Notes: generated by a model not told the origin, from the letters alone. A stretch of DNA of 64,000 nt from Bacteroidota bacterium (GCA_023446155.1 JAEXIT010000021.1:108972-172971); one strand, 5' to 3'. Shown: positions 7,371 through 15,732, counted from the stretch's first letter. Numbers and translations are program-made.

Positions 7371-8127
7371 ACTCGCAGATAAAACCTTTCGCTCGCGTTT
7401 ATTTTTAGGCACCGGAAAATTCGGATCGGCTGCCCAGATGGAAGCTGCAATTCTGGCTTCGGAAAGCGAATTGGTAACCGTAGCCTTAAAACGCGTCGAC
7501 TTTCAAAAAGAAACCGACACCCTTTTAGCGGCATTACAACACCCACATATCCACCTTTTACCCAACACCTCCGGCGCCCGCAATGCCAAAGAAGCCGTAT
7601 TGGCCGCACAACTGGCTCGCGAAGCTCTGGAAACCAACTGGCTGAAACTGGAAATTCATCCCGATCCGAAATACCTGTTACCCGATCCGATCGAAACCCT
7701 AAAAGCAACCGAAGAACTCGCCAAACTTGGATTTGTGATTCTTCCGTATATTCATGCCGATCCGGTTTTGTGCAAAAGACTGGAAGATGCCGGAACCGCA
7801 GCCGTAATGCCATTAGGTGCACCGATTGGAAGCAACAAAGGACTCAAAACGCTCGATTTTTTAGAAATCATTATTGAACAAAGCAAGGTTCCCATTATTG
7901 TCGATGCCGGAATAGGCGCACCATCGGATGCCGCCAAAGCAATGGAGCTTGGAGCCGATGCTGTACTTGTCAATACGGCGATCGCTGTGGCCGGAAATCC
8001 CGAGCGCATGGCCGAAGCCTTTAAAGAAGCGGTAATCGCGGGACGTAAAGCCTACGAAGCCCGTTTAGCTCCTATTGCAAACAATGCCGCTGCCTCAAGT
8101 CCGCTGACGTCTTTTTTATATGAATAA
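7357..8127 (+). CDS. thiG: Thiazole synthase ThiG
   Basis: 256 residues, TIM barrel. ThiG builds the thiazole phosphate from DXP, ThiS thiocarboxylate and dehydroglycine. The Schiff-base lysine is probably K97 in NWLKLEIHPD. SRLFLGTGKF at the N-terminus, VMPLGAPIGSNKG, and PIIVDAGIGAPSDAA with the phosphate loop are intact. It overlaps thiE upstream and thiH downstream (8 bases), indicating tight translational coupling. DXP is the product of dxs at 36433. Confidence 0.97.
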   Translation: MEPFKLADKTFRSRLFLGTGKFGSAAQMEAAILASESELVTVALKRVDFQKETDTLLAALQHPHIHLLPNTSGARNAKEAVLAAQLAREALETNWLKLEIHPDPKYLLPDPIETLKATEELAKLGFVILPYIHADPVLCKRLEDAGTAAVMPLGAPIGSNKGLKTLDFLEIIIEQSKVPIIVDAGIGAPSDAAKAMELGADAVLVNTAIAVAGNPERMAEAFKEAVIAGRKAYEARLAPIANNAAASSPLTSFLYE

Positions 8128-9250
8128 GTCGGTTATGGAAACAACATTCAAATCTGTTTTCGAGACGTATGACTGGGACACGGTTCAGACAAAAATCTAC
8201 CAAACCCAAGCCAGTCGTGTCGAACAAGCCTTAGCCAATCCCAAACGAAATCTGGACGATTTTATCGCGTTGCTTTCTCCCGCCGCACACCCCTATTTGG
8301 AACAAATGGCGCAAATGAGTCATATACTGACCAAAAAGCGCTTTGGAAAAACGATACAGATGTACGCACCGATGTACCTCAGTAACGAATGCCAGAATAT
8401 CTGTACCTATTGCGGCTTTAGTTTTGACAACAAACTCAAACGACGTACACTTACCCCGGCTGAAATCACTCAGGAAACCGTTGTTTTAAAAGAAATGGGA
8501 TTTGATCATGTATTGTTAGTTACCGGTGAAGCCAATTATACCGTAAATATCGATTACTTTTTAAAAGCCATCGCACAGATCAAACCGGATTTTTCGAATA
8601 TTTCCGTAGAAGTACAACCGCTTTCGGAAACCGAATACCAACAATTGCACGAAGCCGGCGTTTATTCCGTATTGGTGTATCAGGAAACGTATCATCGGGA
8701 CGTGTACAAACACTATCATCCGAAAGGCAAAAAATCGAACTTTGACTTCCGGCTGGAAACGCCCGATCGGATCGGAACCGCCGGTATTCATAAAATCGGG
8801 CTTGGTGTGCTACTTGGTTTGGAAGACTGGCGAACGGATAGTTTTTTTAACGCGCTCCATCTCGATTATTTGCAACGAACGTACTGGCAAAGCAAATTTT
8901 CGGTTTCCTTTCCGCGGTTACGACCAGCCGAAGGGATTATCGAACCTAATTTTATCATGGACGACCGTGATTTGACACAGCTTATTTGTGCGTATCGCCT
9001 TTGGAATGAAGATCTGGAACTTTCGATTTCCACGCGGGAAAATGAAAAATTTCGCGATAATATTATTCCTATTGGAATTACGAGTATGAGTGCCGGATCG
9101 AAAACCAATCCCGGCGGTTATGCCGTCGATCCGCAATCGTTGGAACAATTTGAAACCAGCGACGAACGACCCGCCGATATCATTGCGCAAATCATCACAA
9201 CGAAAGGATACGAACCCGTTTGGAAAGACTGGGATAACAGTTATAATTAA
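8120..9250 (+). CDS. thiH: 2-iminoacetate synthase ThiH
   Basis: 376 residues, a radical SAM tyrosine lyase giving dehydroglycine for ThiG. The CxxxCxxC cluster motif is C91, C95 and C98 (NECQNICTYCGF). The ThiH/BATS C-terminal region with SAGSKTNPGGY is complete. Either Met1 or Met6 could be the start; Met1 overlaps thiG by 8 bases. Use of ThiH rather than the oxidase ThiO points to the tyrosine-dependent, oxygen-sensitive branch. Confidence 0.96.
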   Translation: MNKSVMETTFKSVFETYDWDTVQTKIYQTQASRVEQALANPKRNLDDFIALLSPAAHPYLEQMAQMSHILTKKRFGKTIQMYAPMYLSNECQNICTYCGFSFDNKLKRRTLTPAEITQETVVLKEMGFDHVLLVTGEANYTVNIDYFLKAIAQIKPDFSNISVEVQPLSETEYQQLHEAGVYSVLVYQETYHRDVYKHYHPKGKKSNFDFRLETPDRIGTAGIHKIGLGVLLGLEDWRTDSFFNALHLDYLQRTYWQSKFSVSFPRLRPAEGIIEPNFIMDDRDLTQLICAYRLWNEDLELSISTRENEKFRDNIIPIGITSMSAGSKTNPGGYAVDPQSLEQFETSDERPADIIAQIITTKGYEPVWKDWDNSYN

Positions 9251-9253
9251 AAC

Positions 9254-9964
9254 ATGATCACAATACAGGATTTTTTACGATACAACCGTCAGATGTTACT
9301 TCCGGAAATAGGCGAAGCCGGTCAGCTGCTTCTAAAAAACGCCAAAGTTTTAGTTATCGGCGCCGGTGGTTTGGGTTGTCCGATCTTGCAATACCTCGCC
9401 ACCGCCGGTGTAGGTACCTTAGGCATTGTCGATTTTGATACAGTAGAAATTCACAACCTTCACCGTCAGATTTTATACAAAGAAGCGGATATTGATCAAC
9501 CAAAAGCTGTCGTTGCATCCACTGTAATCCGACAATTAAATCCGGAAATCAATTGTGTGGTATTTGATGAAAAATTAACCACGGCTAATGCGAGTTCTAT
9601 TTTACAGGATTTTGATGTGATTGTGGATGGTTGCGATAATTTCACCACCCGTTATCTGGTAAATGACACCTGTGTTGCTTTTGGAAAGCCACTGATTTAC
9701 GGCAGTATTTTAAAGTTTGAAGGACAATTGGCGGTTTTCAATCATCACGGAAGTAAACAACTCCGCGATTTATTTCCGGAGCCACCCGATCCGAAAGAGG
9801 TACCAAATTGCAGTCTGAATGGTGTGATGGGAACCTTACCCGGAATTATCGGTACGATGATGGCGCATGAAACCTTAAAGTTGATCATCGGATTGCCGGT
9901 ATTGCGAAATGAGCTGGTTCTTTTTAACACCTTATCGTGGCAGTTTACGAAATTGCGCTTTTAA
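9254..9964 (+). CDS. thiF: ThiS adenylyltransferase ThiF (MoeB/HesA family)
   Basis: 236 residues, E1-like enzyme that adenylates the ThiS C-terminus. The nucleotide-binding GAGGLG is at 36-41, DNFTTRYLVND follows catalytic D128, and a conserved Cys lies at 186 (VPNCSLNG). The CxxC zinc pairs of E. coli MoeB/ThiF are not evident, so this looks like a zinc-free variant. Last gene of the operon, four bases after thiH, with a palindromic repeat directly after it. Confidence 0.9.
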   Translation: MITIQDFLRYNRQMLLPEIGEAGQLLLKNAKVLVIGAGGLGCPILQYLATAGVGTLGIVDFDTVEIHNLHRQILYKEADIDQPKAVVASTVIRQLNPEINCVVFDEKLTTANASSILQDFDVIVDGCDNFTTRYLVNDTCVAFGKPLIYGSILKFEGQLAVFNHHGSKQLRDLFPEPPDPKEVPNCSLNGVMGTLPGIIGTMMAHETLKLIIGLPVLRNELVLFNTLSWQFTKLRF

Positions 9965-9973
9965 CACGCTTCT

Positions 9974-10014
9974 AGCTATACCTGACAGGTTTCGAAAACG
10001 GGTCAGGTATAGCT
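9974..10014. repeat. Palindromic repeat copy B, between convergent thiF and aat
   Basis: AGCTATACCTGACAGGTTT at 9974-9992 faces the imperfect complement ending in GGTCAGGTATAGCT at 10014, with two mismatches near the loop. The aat stop codon (10003-10005) and its last few codons lie inside the right arm. No T-tract follows on either strand. Confidence 0.8.
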
Positions 10015-10650
10015 TCTACTCTTCAATACTTTCATAAAACTTTCGCGGTTCACTTCGAAAGCACCCAGACTTTCCAGATGTTCGTTATACACCTGACAAT
10101 CCAACAACAGGTAATTATTTGCTTTTAGGTATTCCACCAATTTGATAAAAGCTACTTTCGAGGCATTCGACACTTTGGCAAACATACTCTCGCCACAAAA
10201 GATATGACCGAGATCCACACCATATAAGCCACCCACCAACTGATCGTCCTGCCAAACCTCAACCGATTGTGCATGTCCCAATTCGTGAAGCTTACAGTAC
10301 GCTTCAATCATATCGTCGGTAATCCAGGTTCCATTTTGTCCTTCGCGCTTTATGGTCTGACAATTGGAAATCACCGCCCGGAAATCCCGATTAAAAGTCA
10401 CCGTAAACATATTCCGGTTTAGAATATTCCGCATACTTTTCGAAATGATCAACTCATCCAAAAGCAACACCATCCTTGGATCGGGTGCCCACCAGGTGAT
10501 GGGTTCTCCGTCTTCAAACCAGGGAAATATTCCCGAATTATAGGCCAATAACAACCGTTCGGTCGACAAATCGCCGCCAACGGCCAGAATACCTGAAAAA
10601 TCCGTTTCGGTTACCGGAGGGAAGTAAAGTTCTTTGGTTAAAAAATACAT
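10003..10650 (-). CDS. aat: Leucyl/phenylalanyl-tRNA-protein transferase
   Basis: 215 residues. Aat adds Leu or Phe to N-terminal Lys/Arg of proteins, creating N-degrons for ClpS/ClpAP. Characteristic stretches are LLLAYNSGIFPWFEDGEPITWWAPDPRMVL and QSVEVWQDDQLVGGLYGVDLGHIFCGESMFAK. The stop codon and the last residues (SYT) come from palindromic repeat B, so the repeat has probably changed the extreme C-terminus. Convergent with thiF. Confidence 0.95.
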   Translation of the reverse strand: MYFLTKELYFPPVTETDFSGILAVGGDLSTERLLLAYNSGIFPWFEDGEPITWWAPDPRMVLLLDELIISKSMRNILNRNMFTVTFNRDFRAVISNCQTIKREGQNGTWITDDMIEAYCKLHELGHAQSVEVWQDDQLVGGLYGVDLGHIFCGESMFAKVSNASKVAFIKLVEYLKANNYLLLDCQVYNEHLESLGAFEVNRESFMKVLKSRSYT

Positions 10651-10656
10651 GGTCTA

Positions 10657-10694
10657 TAAAAAACAAATCCTGAAAGCTAGCACCATCAGGATTT
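10657..10694 (-). terminator. Intrinsic terminator after the DUF3127 gene
   Basis: On the minus strand AAATCCTGA (10694-10686) pairs with TCAGGATTT (10673-10665) over a 12-nt loop and runs into GTTTTTT. The top strand also has a T-rich tail, but only the minus-strand gene needs it. Confidence 0.7.
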
Positions 10695-10705
10695 TTATTT
10701 TTGGA

Positions 10706-11089
10706 TTAGAACGGTAAATCGTCGTGTTCTTCTTCGTTAAAATTGGATGCCGGTTCAAACGCATCGGCTGCCGGAACCGCAGGCATTGGTTGTGCATATC
10801 CTGCAGGAGCTTCCGCTTGCATTCTTTCGATACGCCATCCCTGGATTGTATTGAAATATTTCGCTTCACCCTGTGGATTCACCCACTCTCTACCTCTTAG
10901 GTTAATCGATACTTTAACCTGTTCTCCTACTTTATAACTATCCAATAATTCACATTTATCCTGAGTAAACTCAACCATAATATGCTGTGGATATTGCTCT
11001 TCTGTAGTTACAACCAACTCTCTCTTTTTAAAACTGGCACTGATTTGCTGTGTTCCGTTAATCACTTTTATTTTCCCTGTAACTTCCAT
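10706..11089 (-). CDS. DUF3127 protein with SSB-like acidic tail
   Basis: 127 residues. Residues 1-90 look like the DUF3127 OB-fold-type domain (KIKVINGTQQISASFKKRELVVTTEE, VEFTQDKCELLDSYKVGEQVKVSINLRGREW). A low-complexity Ala/Pro linker follows. The C-terminus NFNEEEHDDLPF closely resembles the acidic tip of single-stranded DNA-binding proteins; SSB in this window ends MQNDDMPF. A role in DNA metabolism is inferred from that tip and the fold, not known. Monocistronic, with its own terminator. Confidence 0.75.
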   Translation of the reverse strand: MEVTGKIKVINGTQQISASFKKRELVVTTEEQYPQHIMVEFTQDKCELLDSYKVGEQVKVSINLRGREWVNPQGEAKYFNTIQGWRIERMQAEAPAGYAQPMPAVPAADAFEPASNFNEEEHDDLPF

Positions 11090-11139
11090 AGTAAAAATAT
11101 TAATTGTTTTTATCGTGAGGTTTATCGCTAAACCGCCTA

Positions 11140-12015
11140 TTATTTTTTAGACAAAAGTACCTTCCATGCGGTCACTACTTCGTTATTGTCCAGATACTCT
11201 TTCGCCATCTGGTGTTTTTTAGTTTCATCGTCGGCGCTGATCACTGCTTTTACACCAAAATCTTCTTTTACAAAGATAGCGATATCTTCGTCGGTTGGTA
11301 AGGCTTCCACATTTCCTAATTTTCCAAGATCATTCCCGTCGAAAACCGGGCTTTCTTTGATGAAATCCGGAATCGTATCGACTCCGATTCCCAATGTGGT
11401 CAGTGGTTTTTCCACTTCAAACAATCCCATATTGGCTCGGGAATACCAGTTGCCCCCCATTCGGGACACCAAGTCGATTTTATGCTGATCGATCGTTCCG
11501 TTTTCGTCCAATATTGCTTCATCGATATGGATTTTCACCACTTCACAGATGATCAGATTTCCGGCGCCACCTTCGGTTCCCAATTCGATGATTTCATTTA
11601 CTTTACATTCAAACTGCACCGGACTTTCGCCCACGCGATACGGTTTTACGACATCCGAAGGAACCATTGTTAATCCGGATTTCACAAACTCATTGACCCC
11701 ATCACCATATTCGGTACTTGATAACGACGCTTGTTGTACGATCGGGTAGTTTACGATATTGATCACTACTTCTTTGGTTTGTTCCGCGTTGATTAACGTG
11801 TGCTTCACCGTATTGTTACGCACTCTTCGTGCCGGCGAAAAAATCAGTATCGGCGGATTGGAACTGAACACATTAAAAAAGCTAAACGGTGATAAATTCG
11901 GATTTCCGTTTTCGTCCATTGTACTGGCAAAAGCAATCGGTCTCGGACCAATAGCACCTTGCAAATACGCTTGTAATTTCATCGGATTTAACTCCTTTGG
12001 ATCGACACTAAGCAT
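11140..12015 (-). CDS. Flavin reductase-like (FMN-binding split-barrel) protein
   Basis: 291 residues from the ATG at 12015 (MLSVDPKEL). The frame is open to 12162 but the extra 49 residues would run through the promoter. The N-terminal two thirds match the flavin reductase-like split barrel (IGPRPIAFASTMDENGNPNLSPFSFFNVFSSNPPILIFSP; NTVKHTLINAEQTKEVVINIV). The last 90 residues are a helical extension. The substrate is unknown. Divergent from the histidine kinase. Confidence 0.82.
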   Translation of the reverse strand: MLSVDPKELNPMKLQAYLQGAIGPRPIAFASTMDENGNPNLSPFSFFNVFSSNPPILIFSPARRVRNNTVKHTLINAEQTKEVVINIVNYPIVQQASLSSTEYGDGVNEFVKSGLTMVPSDVVKPYRVGESPVQFECKVNEIIELGTEGGAGNLIICEVVKIHIDEAILDENGTIDQHKIDLVSRMGGNWYSRANMGLFEVEKPLTTLGIGVDTIPDFIKESPVFDGNDLGKLGNVEALPTDEDIAIFVKEDFGVKAVISADDETKKHQMAKEYLDNNEVVTAWKVLLSKK

Positions 12016-12032
12016 GATTGTAAAAGTTTTGA

Positions 12033-12062
12033 CAAATATACTTTTTTCAACCGGAATCAAAA
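12033..12062 (-). promoter_or_regulatory. Promoter of the flavin reductase-like gene
   Basis: On the minus strand TATATTTG (12040-12033) fits the -7 consensus and TTTTG (12062-12058) lies 17 nt upstream. It supports the start at 12015 rather than at 12162. Confidence 0.65.
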
Positions 12063-12174
12063 CACAAAACCGTTCAGATAATCCGGAAAAATTTGACCCC
12101 AACGGAGCATTTCCCGATCTTCTTTTTGCTCCCTTATATCTTTTCCTTACTTTTAAACACAAATACTGTATCGC

Positions 12175-13326
12175 ATGAATCTTTCCGAAAGACGTAACCT
12201 TATCCGCTGGATCATTATCTTAGGCTCCTTTAATTTTCTGGTTTTCATATTATGGAACACCTATACTTTTTTCCAGAAATTCAAGGACGAGGAACGTTTA
12301 AAGATGGAACTATGGGCTACGGCCACCAAGACGTTGAATAATGCCGATGAAAATACCGAGGTCGAACTTCCATTTCAGATTCTGAGCAACAATACGACGA
12401 TCCCGATTATCCAGACGACCGATAAAGACAGTATTATCAATATGATCAACGTTGATAAAGAAATCAGTGTTGATGCGGCACGTTCCAAAGAGTATCTCAA
12501 CAAATTAAAATCGGAAAACCTGCCGATCATTATGGATTTAGGTGGCAAAAACCAATACCTCTATTACGGAAACTCTTCGCTTCTGACCAAATTAAAATTC
12601 TACCCGATTGCTTTGGTGCTAATCGGATTGTTTTTCAGCGGTATGATTTTTAGTTTTTACCGCGCCAGTAAAATGGCCACCCAAAACAAATTATGGGCCG
12701 GTATGGCAAAGGAAACCGCACATCAAATCGGAACGCCCTTATCGTCGCTGATCGGATGGGTCGAAATTATGAAAGCGGATAATGTAGATGAGACGACCGT
12801 ATCGGAAATTGAGAAGGATATCAATCGATTGCAAACCATCACCGATCGTTTTTCTAAAATCGGATCCGAACCGGTTCTCGAAGACCATGATCTGATTCAG
12901 GAAACGGAACAATCATATGACTATCTAAAATCGAGAACTTCCAAACAGGTTGCATTTACGTTTCAGGCACCGGATTATCCGATCCACATCCTGATGAACC
13001 CGGCCTTACACAGTTGGACGATTGAAAACCTGGTTAAAAATGCGATCGATGCGATGAAAGGCAAGGGCAAACTGCATATTGCGATCGAAGACAGCGAACG
13101 CTTTGTAAAAATCAAAGTGAGTGATACCGGAAGTGGGATTCCGAAGAAATTATTCAACAGTATTTTCGATCCGGGATTTACGACCAAAAAACGCGGTTGG
13201 GGACTTGGCCTATCGCTCACTAAACGTATTGTAGAGGAATATCACAATGGAAAAATCAAAGTAGCGCATTCGGAAATTGGAAAAGGCACCACGATGCAGA
13301 TTACGTTTAAAAAGGCTATTGCTTAA
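12175..13326 (+). CDS. Membrane sensor histidine kinase, orphan
   Basis: 383 residues. One membrane segment at about 10-32, an extracytoplasmic sensor of about 105 residues, a second segment at about 142-163, then the kinase core. The phosphoacceptor is H183 in AKETAHQIGTPLSSL; the N box is NLVKNAID (285-292), G1 is DTGSGIP (317-323) and G2 is GWGLGL (341-346). No response regulator lies next to it, so its partner and stimulus are unknown. Its 3' end overlaps the convergent 13316-14227 gene by 11 bases. Confidence 0.9.
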   Translation: MNLSERRNLIRWIIILGSFNFLVFILWNTYTFFQKFKDEERLKMELWATATKTLNNADENTEVELPFQILSNNTTIPIIQTTDKDSIINMINVDKEISVDAARSKEYLNKLKSENLPIIMDLGGKNQYLYYGNSSLLTKLKFYPIALVLIGLFFSGMIFSFYRASKMATQNKLWAGMAKETAHQIGTPLSSLIGWVEIMKADNVDETTVSEIEKDINRLQTITDRFSKIGSEPVLEDHDLIQETEQSYDYLKSRTSKQVAFTFQAPDYPIHILMNPALHSWTIENLVKNAIDAMKGKGKLHIAIEDSERFVKIKVSDTGSGIPKKLFNSIFDPGFTTKKRGWGLGLSLTKRIVEEYHNGKIKVAHSEIGKGTTMQITFKKAIA

Positions 13327-14227
13327 TCAGCCCTTTTTTTAACAGGTTCTTTCTAACAAACGTTGCTTTTTCACCATCCCAGGTATAGGTCTCTTTCCAG
13401 ACCTGTTCTTCCATTACGGATTCGTTTTCATTGGATGATTCCTGCTCTTCGGCTTCTTCAACAACTTTAAAGATATGGCCTGCTTTACCACCCGGTTCGT
13501 TCGGAAAAATAAACGTTTCGGAATGATAGTAAACACCGGCATCGGAAACCGACATTTTTTCGGGCAATACCAATAGTTTTTTTCCGGTCCATCCGAAATA
13601 AAAGTAGTAGGTTGGAATTCCGCAGGCTTCACCACTAAAACTAATTCGGTAAATCTTTTGTATATTCTGAAGTCCGTAATTGCCCATCAAGTTTTGCTGG
13701 TGAAAATGACTTTCGATAATATTTTTCCGGATTTCTTTGCTATCCAACAGGACTCTATTTTGATCCAGGACTTTAATTCCGAGAACATATTCCGAACCCG
13801 TATAGTCTTCGTCAACCTTTTTCACATTGACACGCTCTAAAGCGGTCAGAAAAACAAGATTTTCGGTTGTTTTAAAATCGAGTGCCAGAAACCCGAGCCA
13901 TAGGTAGCCTTTTTTAGTCAAGCCATCATACATGTATTGGATTTCGACCCAATTCATATCGATACCTTTTATTTTCTGTGTCTTTTCAGTAAGTTTTTTT
14001 ACCACAACGCTTTTCCCAAGTTGTAAGGAATCGATCAACTTTCCGGAAGTAGACGGTATATCGCGGACATAACAATTTGCAACGCCCACTATTCCTTCTT
14101 TTTCGATAACCGTATCATCAAACGTATAGCCAACATTTTTACCGTAAAGCCACAGCGCACTGTGATTACCCTGCGCAAAGACTCCTCCGGAAACCAGAAA
14201 CAGTAAAAACAGAATTATTTTTTTCAT
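13316..14227 (-). CDS. Secreted SH3-like domain protein, unknown function
   Basis: 303 residues with a clear signal peptide (MKKIILFLLFLVSGGVFAQ). Residues 45-115 (GVANCYVRDIPSTSGKLIDSLQLGKSVVVKK... WVEIQYMYDGLTKKGYLWLGFLA) have the pattern of a bacterial SH3 domain. The rest is not recognised. It follows the HIT gene by 2 nt and is probably the last gene of greA-HIT-SH3. Function unknown; periplasmic or outer-membrane-facing is the reasonable guess. Confidence 0.7.
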   Translation of the reverse strand: MKKIILFLLFLVSGGVFAQGNHSALWLYGKNVGYTFDDTVIEKEGIVGVANCYVRDIPSTSGKLIDSLQLGKSVVVKKLTEKTQKIKGIDMNWVEIQYMYDGLTKKGYLWLGFLALDFKTTENLVFLTALERVNVKKVDEDYTGSEYVLGIKVLDQNRVLLDSKEIRKNIIESHFHQQNLMGNYGLQNIQKIYRISFSGEACGIPTYYFYFGWTGKKLLVLPEKMSVSDAGVYYHSETFIFPNEPGGKAGHIFKVVEEAEEQESSNENESVMEEQVWKETYTWDGEKATFVRKNLLKKGLIKQ

Positions 14228-14229
14228 GC

Positions 14230-14619
14230 TTAAAGATTGCCGGCAATAGCTTGTGCCAGTTCTTCAAATTGTTGTTGGGTTAAACTGGTTTTGCGTTGGA
14301 AACGCATATCATCCATATCCTGAAGCGGAATAAGGTGTACGTGAACGTGTGGTACTTCAAGGCCCACAACGGCCATACCAATACGTTTGCACGCAACCGT
14401 TTTTTCGAGGGCTTTGGCTACTTTTCTGGAAAAGCGCATCAGCTCCAGATACTGCTCTTCTTCCATATCGAAAATCTTATTGATTTCCGTTTTTGGAATA
14501 CAAAGCGTATGACCTTTTGCATTGGGATTAATATCCAGAAATGCCAGGAAATTATCGTCTTCCGCTACTTTATGGCACGGAATTTCGCCGTTGATGATTT
14601 TAGTAAAAATGGAGCTCAT
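14230..14619 (-). CDS. HIT family nucleotide hydrolase
   Basis: 129 residues. The histidine triad is HVHVHLIPL near residue 98, the catalytic motif of HINT/HIT AMP-lysine or dinucleotide hydrolases. The N-terminus SSIFTKIINGEIPCHKVAEDDNFLAFLDINPNAKGHTLCIPK is classic. It lies five bases after greA and two bases before the SH3-like gene, so it is co-transcribed. The physiological substrate cannot be told from sequence. Confidence 0.93.
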   Translation of the reverse strand: MSSIFTKIINGEIPCHKVAEDDNFLAFLDINPNAKGHTLCIPKTEINKIFDMEEEQYLELMRFSRKVAKALEKTVACKRIGMAVVGLEVPHVHVHLIPLQDMDDMRFQRKTSLTQQQFEELAQAIAGNL

Positions 14620-14624
14620 AGGAA

Positions 14625-15101
14625 TTAGTCTCTTGAGATTTCTAAGATTTCAAATTTTAAGGTTCCGTTGGGCACCTGGATTTCTGCGATTTCACCCACC
14701 GATTTCCCTAGTAATCCTTTACCGATTGGGGAAGTAACCGAAATTTTACCGGTTTTCAGATCCGCTTCGCTTTCGGCCACAAGCGTATATTTCAATTCCA
14801 TCCCATTGGTTTGGTTCTTGATTTTCACTGTTGACAATACCAGTACTTTCGAAACATCCAGCTGTGATTCGTCGATCAGACGGGCATTTGCCACTACCTC
14901 TTCCATTTTGGCGATCTTCAATTCCAAAAGTCCCTGTGCTTCTTTCGCAGCATCATATTCGGCATTTTCGGACAAGTCACCTTTATCTCTTGCTTCAGCA
15001 ATAGCCTGTGAGGCACGCGGACGTTCCACACTCTTTAGCTGATCCAGCTCATCTCTTAATTTTTTTAATCCTTCGGCAGTATAGTACGATACTTTAGTCA
15101 T
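14625..15101 (-). CDS. greA: Transcription elongation factor GreA
   Basis: 158 residues. GreA rescues backtracked RNA polymerase through its N-terminal coiled coil. The acidic tip ARDKGDLSENAEYDAAKEAQG is present (residues about 38-58), followed by the FKBP-like domain with ISVTSPIGKGLLGKSVGEIAEIQVP. First gene of a three-gene unit with HIT and SH3-like genes. A terminator-like hairpin lies in its 5' leader. Confidence 0.96.
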   Translation of the reverse strand: MTKVSYYTAEGLKKLRDELDQLKSVERPRASQAIAEARDKGDLSENAEYDAAKEAQGLLELKIAKMEEVVANARLIDESQLDVSKVLVLSTVKIKNQTNGMELKYTLVAESEADLKTGKISVTSPIGKGLLGKSVGEIAEIQVPNGTLKFEILEISRD

Positions 15102-15123
15102 ATTTTCGTCGTTTATATAAATA

Positions 15124-15150
15124 GAAAAAATCCCATCAAAAACGGGATTT
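15124..15150 (-). promoter_or_regulatory. Terminator-like hairpin in the greA leader
   Basis: On the minus strand AAATCCC pairs with GGGATTT over a 9-nt loop and runs into TTTTTTC. It lies between the putative -7 element (15165-15158) and the greA ATG at 15101, so it would be in the 5' leader and could attenuate transcription. Confidence 0.55.
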
Positions 15151-15157
15151 ATGTCTA

Positions 15158-15165
15158 CAAAGATA
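15158..15165 (-). promoter_or_regulatory. -7 element of greA
   Basis: Minus-strand TATCTTTG fits TAnnTTTG. The predicted start of transcription is near 15151, directly before the leader hairpin. No TTG -33 was seen. Confidence 0.5.
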
Positions 15166-15228
15166 TATTTTTTTATTTATTTCGTTTTTAATTATGCTCT
15201 TTATAGCACAAGTCAAAGTTAATTAAAT

Positions 15229-15236
15229 TAAATTTG
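15229..15236 (+). promoter_or_regulatory. -7 element of the Rieske-like lipoprotein gene
   Basis: TAAATTTG at 15229-15236 fits the consensus. It overlaps an alternative start at 15234 and therefore supports the ATG at 15264. Confidence 0.55.
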
Positions 15237-15263
15237 TTTTTCAATTGTTTTACCAGATTTTAT

Positions 15264-15686
15264 ATGAAAAAATACCTCTTTTTATTGTTTTTAATGGCTT
15301 TTCTTGGAAGCTGCAGCAAAGACAGTGTTGTAAACAACAATAACCCCTATTTACCCAACTATCCGGTTTCTTTAACGATTAACTTAAACCTTCCGGCTTA
15401 TAGTTCATTAAAGTTTATGAACGGTTATGCTTATGTATCGGGACCGGGGGCCGGAATACGCGGCATTATTCTTTTTAAAGGCGCCAACGGGATTGTAGCT
15501 TTCGACCGTGCCTGTCCGAACCAGTCTTTAAGCGACTGTTCTACAATGGATGTAGATGGCATTGATGCGGTTTGTCCCTGCGACAATAAAAGATATAGTT
15601 TATACACCGGAATTGGCGGTGGCCCATATCCAATGAAACAATATCGTACAGAACAGGTTGGCGATATCGTTAGGGTTTACAATTAA
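15264..15686 (+). CDS. Rieske-like lipoprotein lacking the cluster histidines
   Basis: 140 residues from MKKYLFLLF. The lipobox is LGSC with C17, so it is a lipoprotein. The body resembles the Rieske fold (YAYVSGPGAGIRGIILFKG... IVAFDRACPNQ... CPCDNKRYSLYTG). In a true Rieske protein the ligands are CxH and CxxH; here they read C84-P-N86 and C104-P-C106-D107, so both histidines are replaced. Cysteines at 84, 92, 104 and 106 remain. A standard [2Fe-2S] site is therefore unlikely. Role unknown. Confidence 0.72.
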   Translation: MKKYLFLLFLMAFLGSCSKDSVVNNNNPYLPNYPVSLTINLNLPAYSSLKFMNGYAYVSGPGAGIRGIILFKGANGIVAFDRACPNQSLSDCSTMDVDGIDAVCPCDNKRYSLYTGIGGGPYPMKQYRTEQVGDIVRVYN

Positions 15687-15690
15687 TATA

Positions 15691-15722
15691 AAAAAGGCTG
15701 TCTTTTCGGACAGCCTTTTTTA
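15691..15722 (+). terminator. Intrinsic terminator after the Rieske-like gene
   Basis: AAAAAGGCTGTC 15691-15702 pairs with GACAGCCTTTTT 15709-15720 over TTTTCG. It has T-tracts in both directions and may also serve the convergent TonB receptor gene. Confidence 0.88.
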
Positions 15723-15732
15723 TTAGCTAGCT

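Noticed and set aside
2644..9964. Base composition change between the ribosomal genes and the thiamine region as a sign of transfer
   Set aside because: The ribosomal genes use a biased AT-rich codon set expected for high expression; the thiamine region resembles most other genes in the window.
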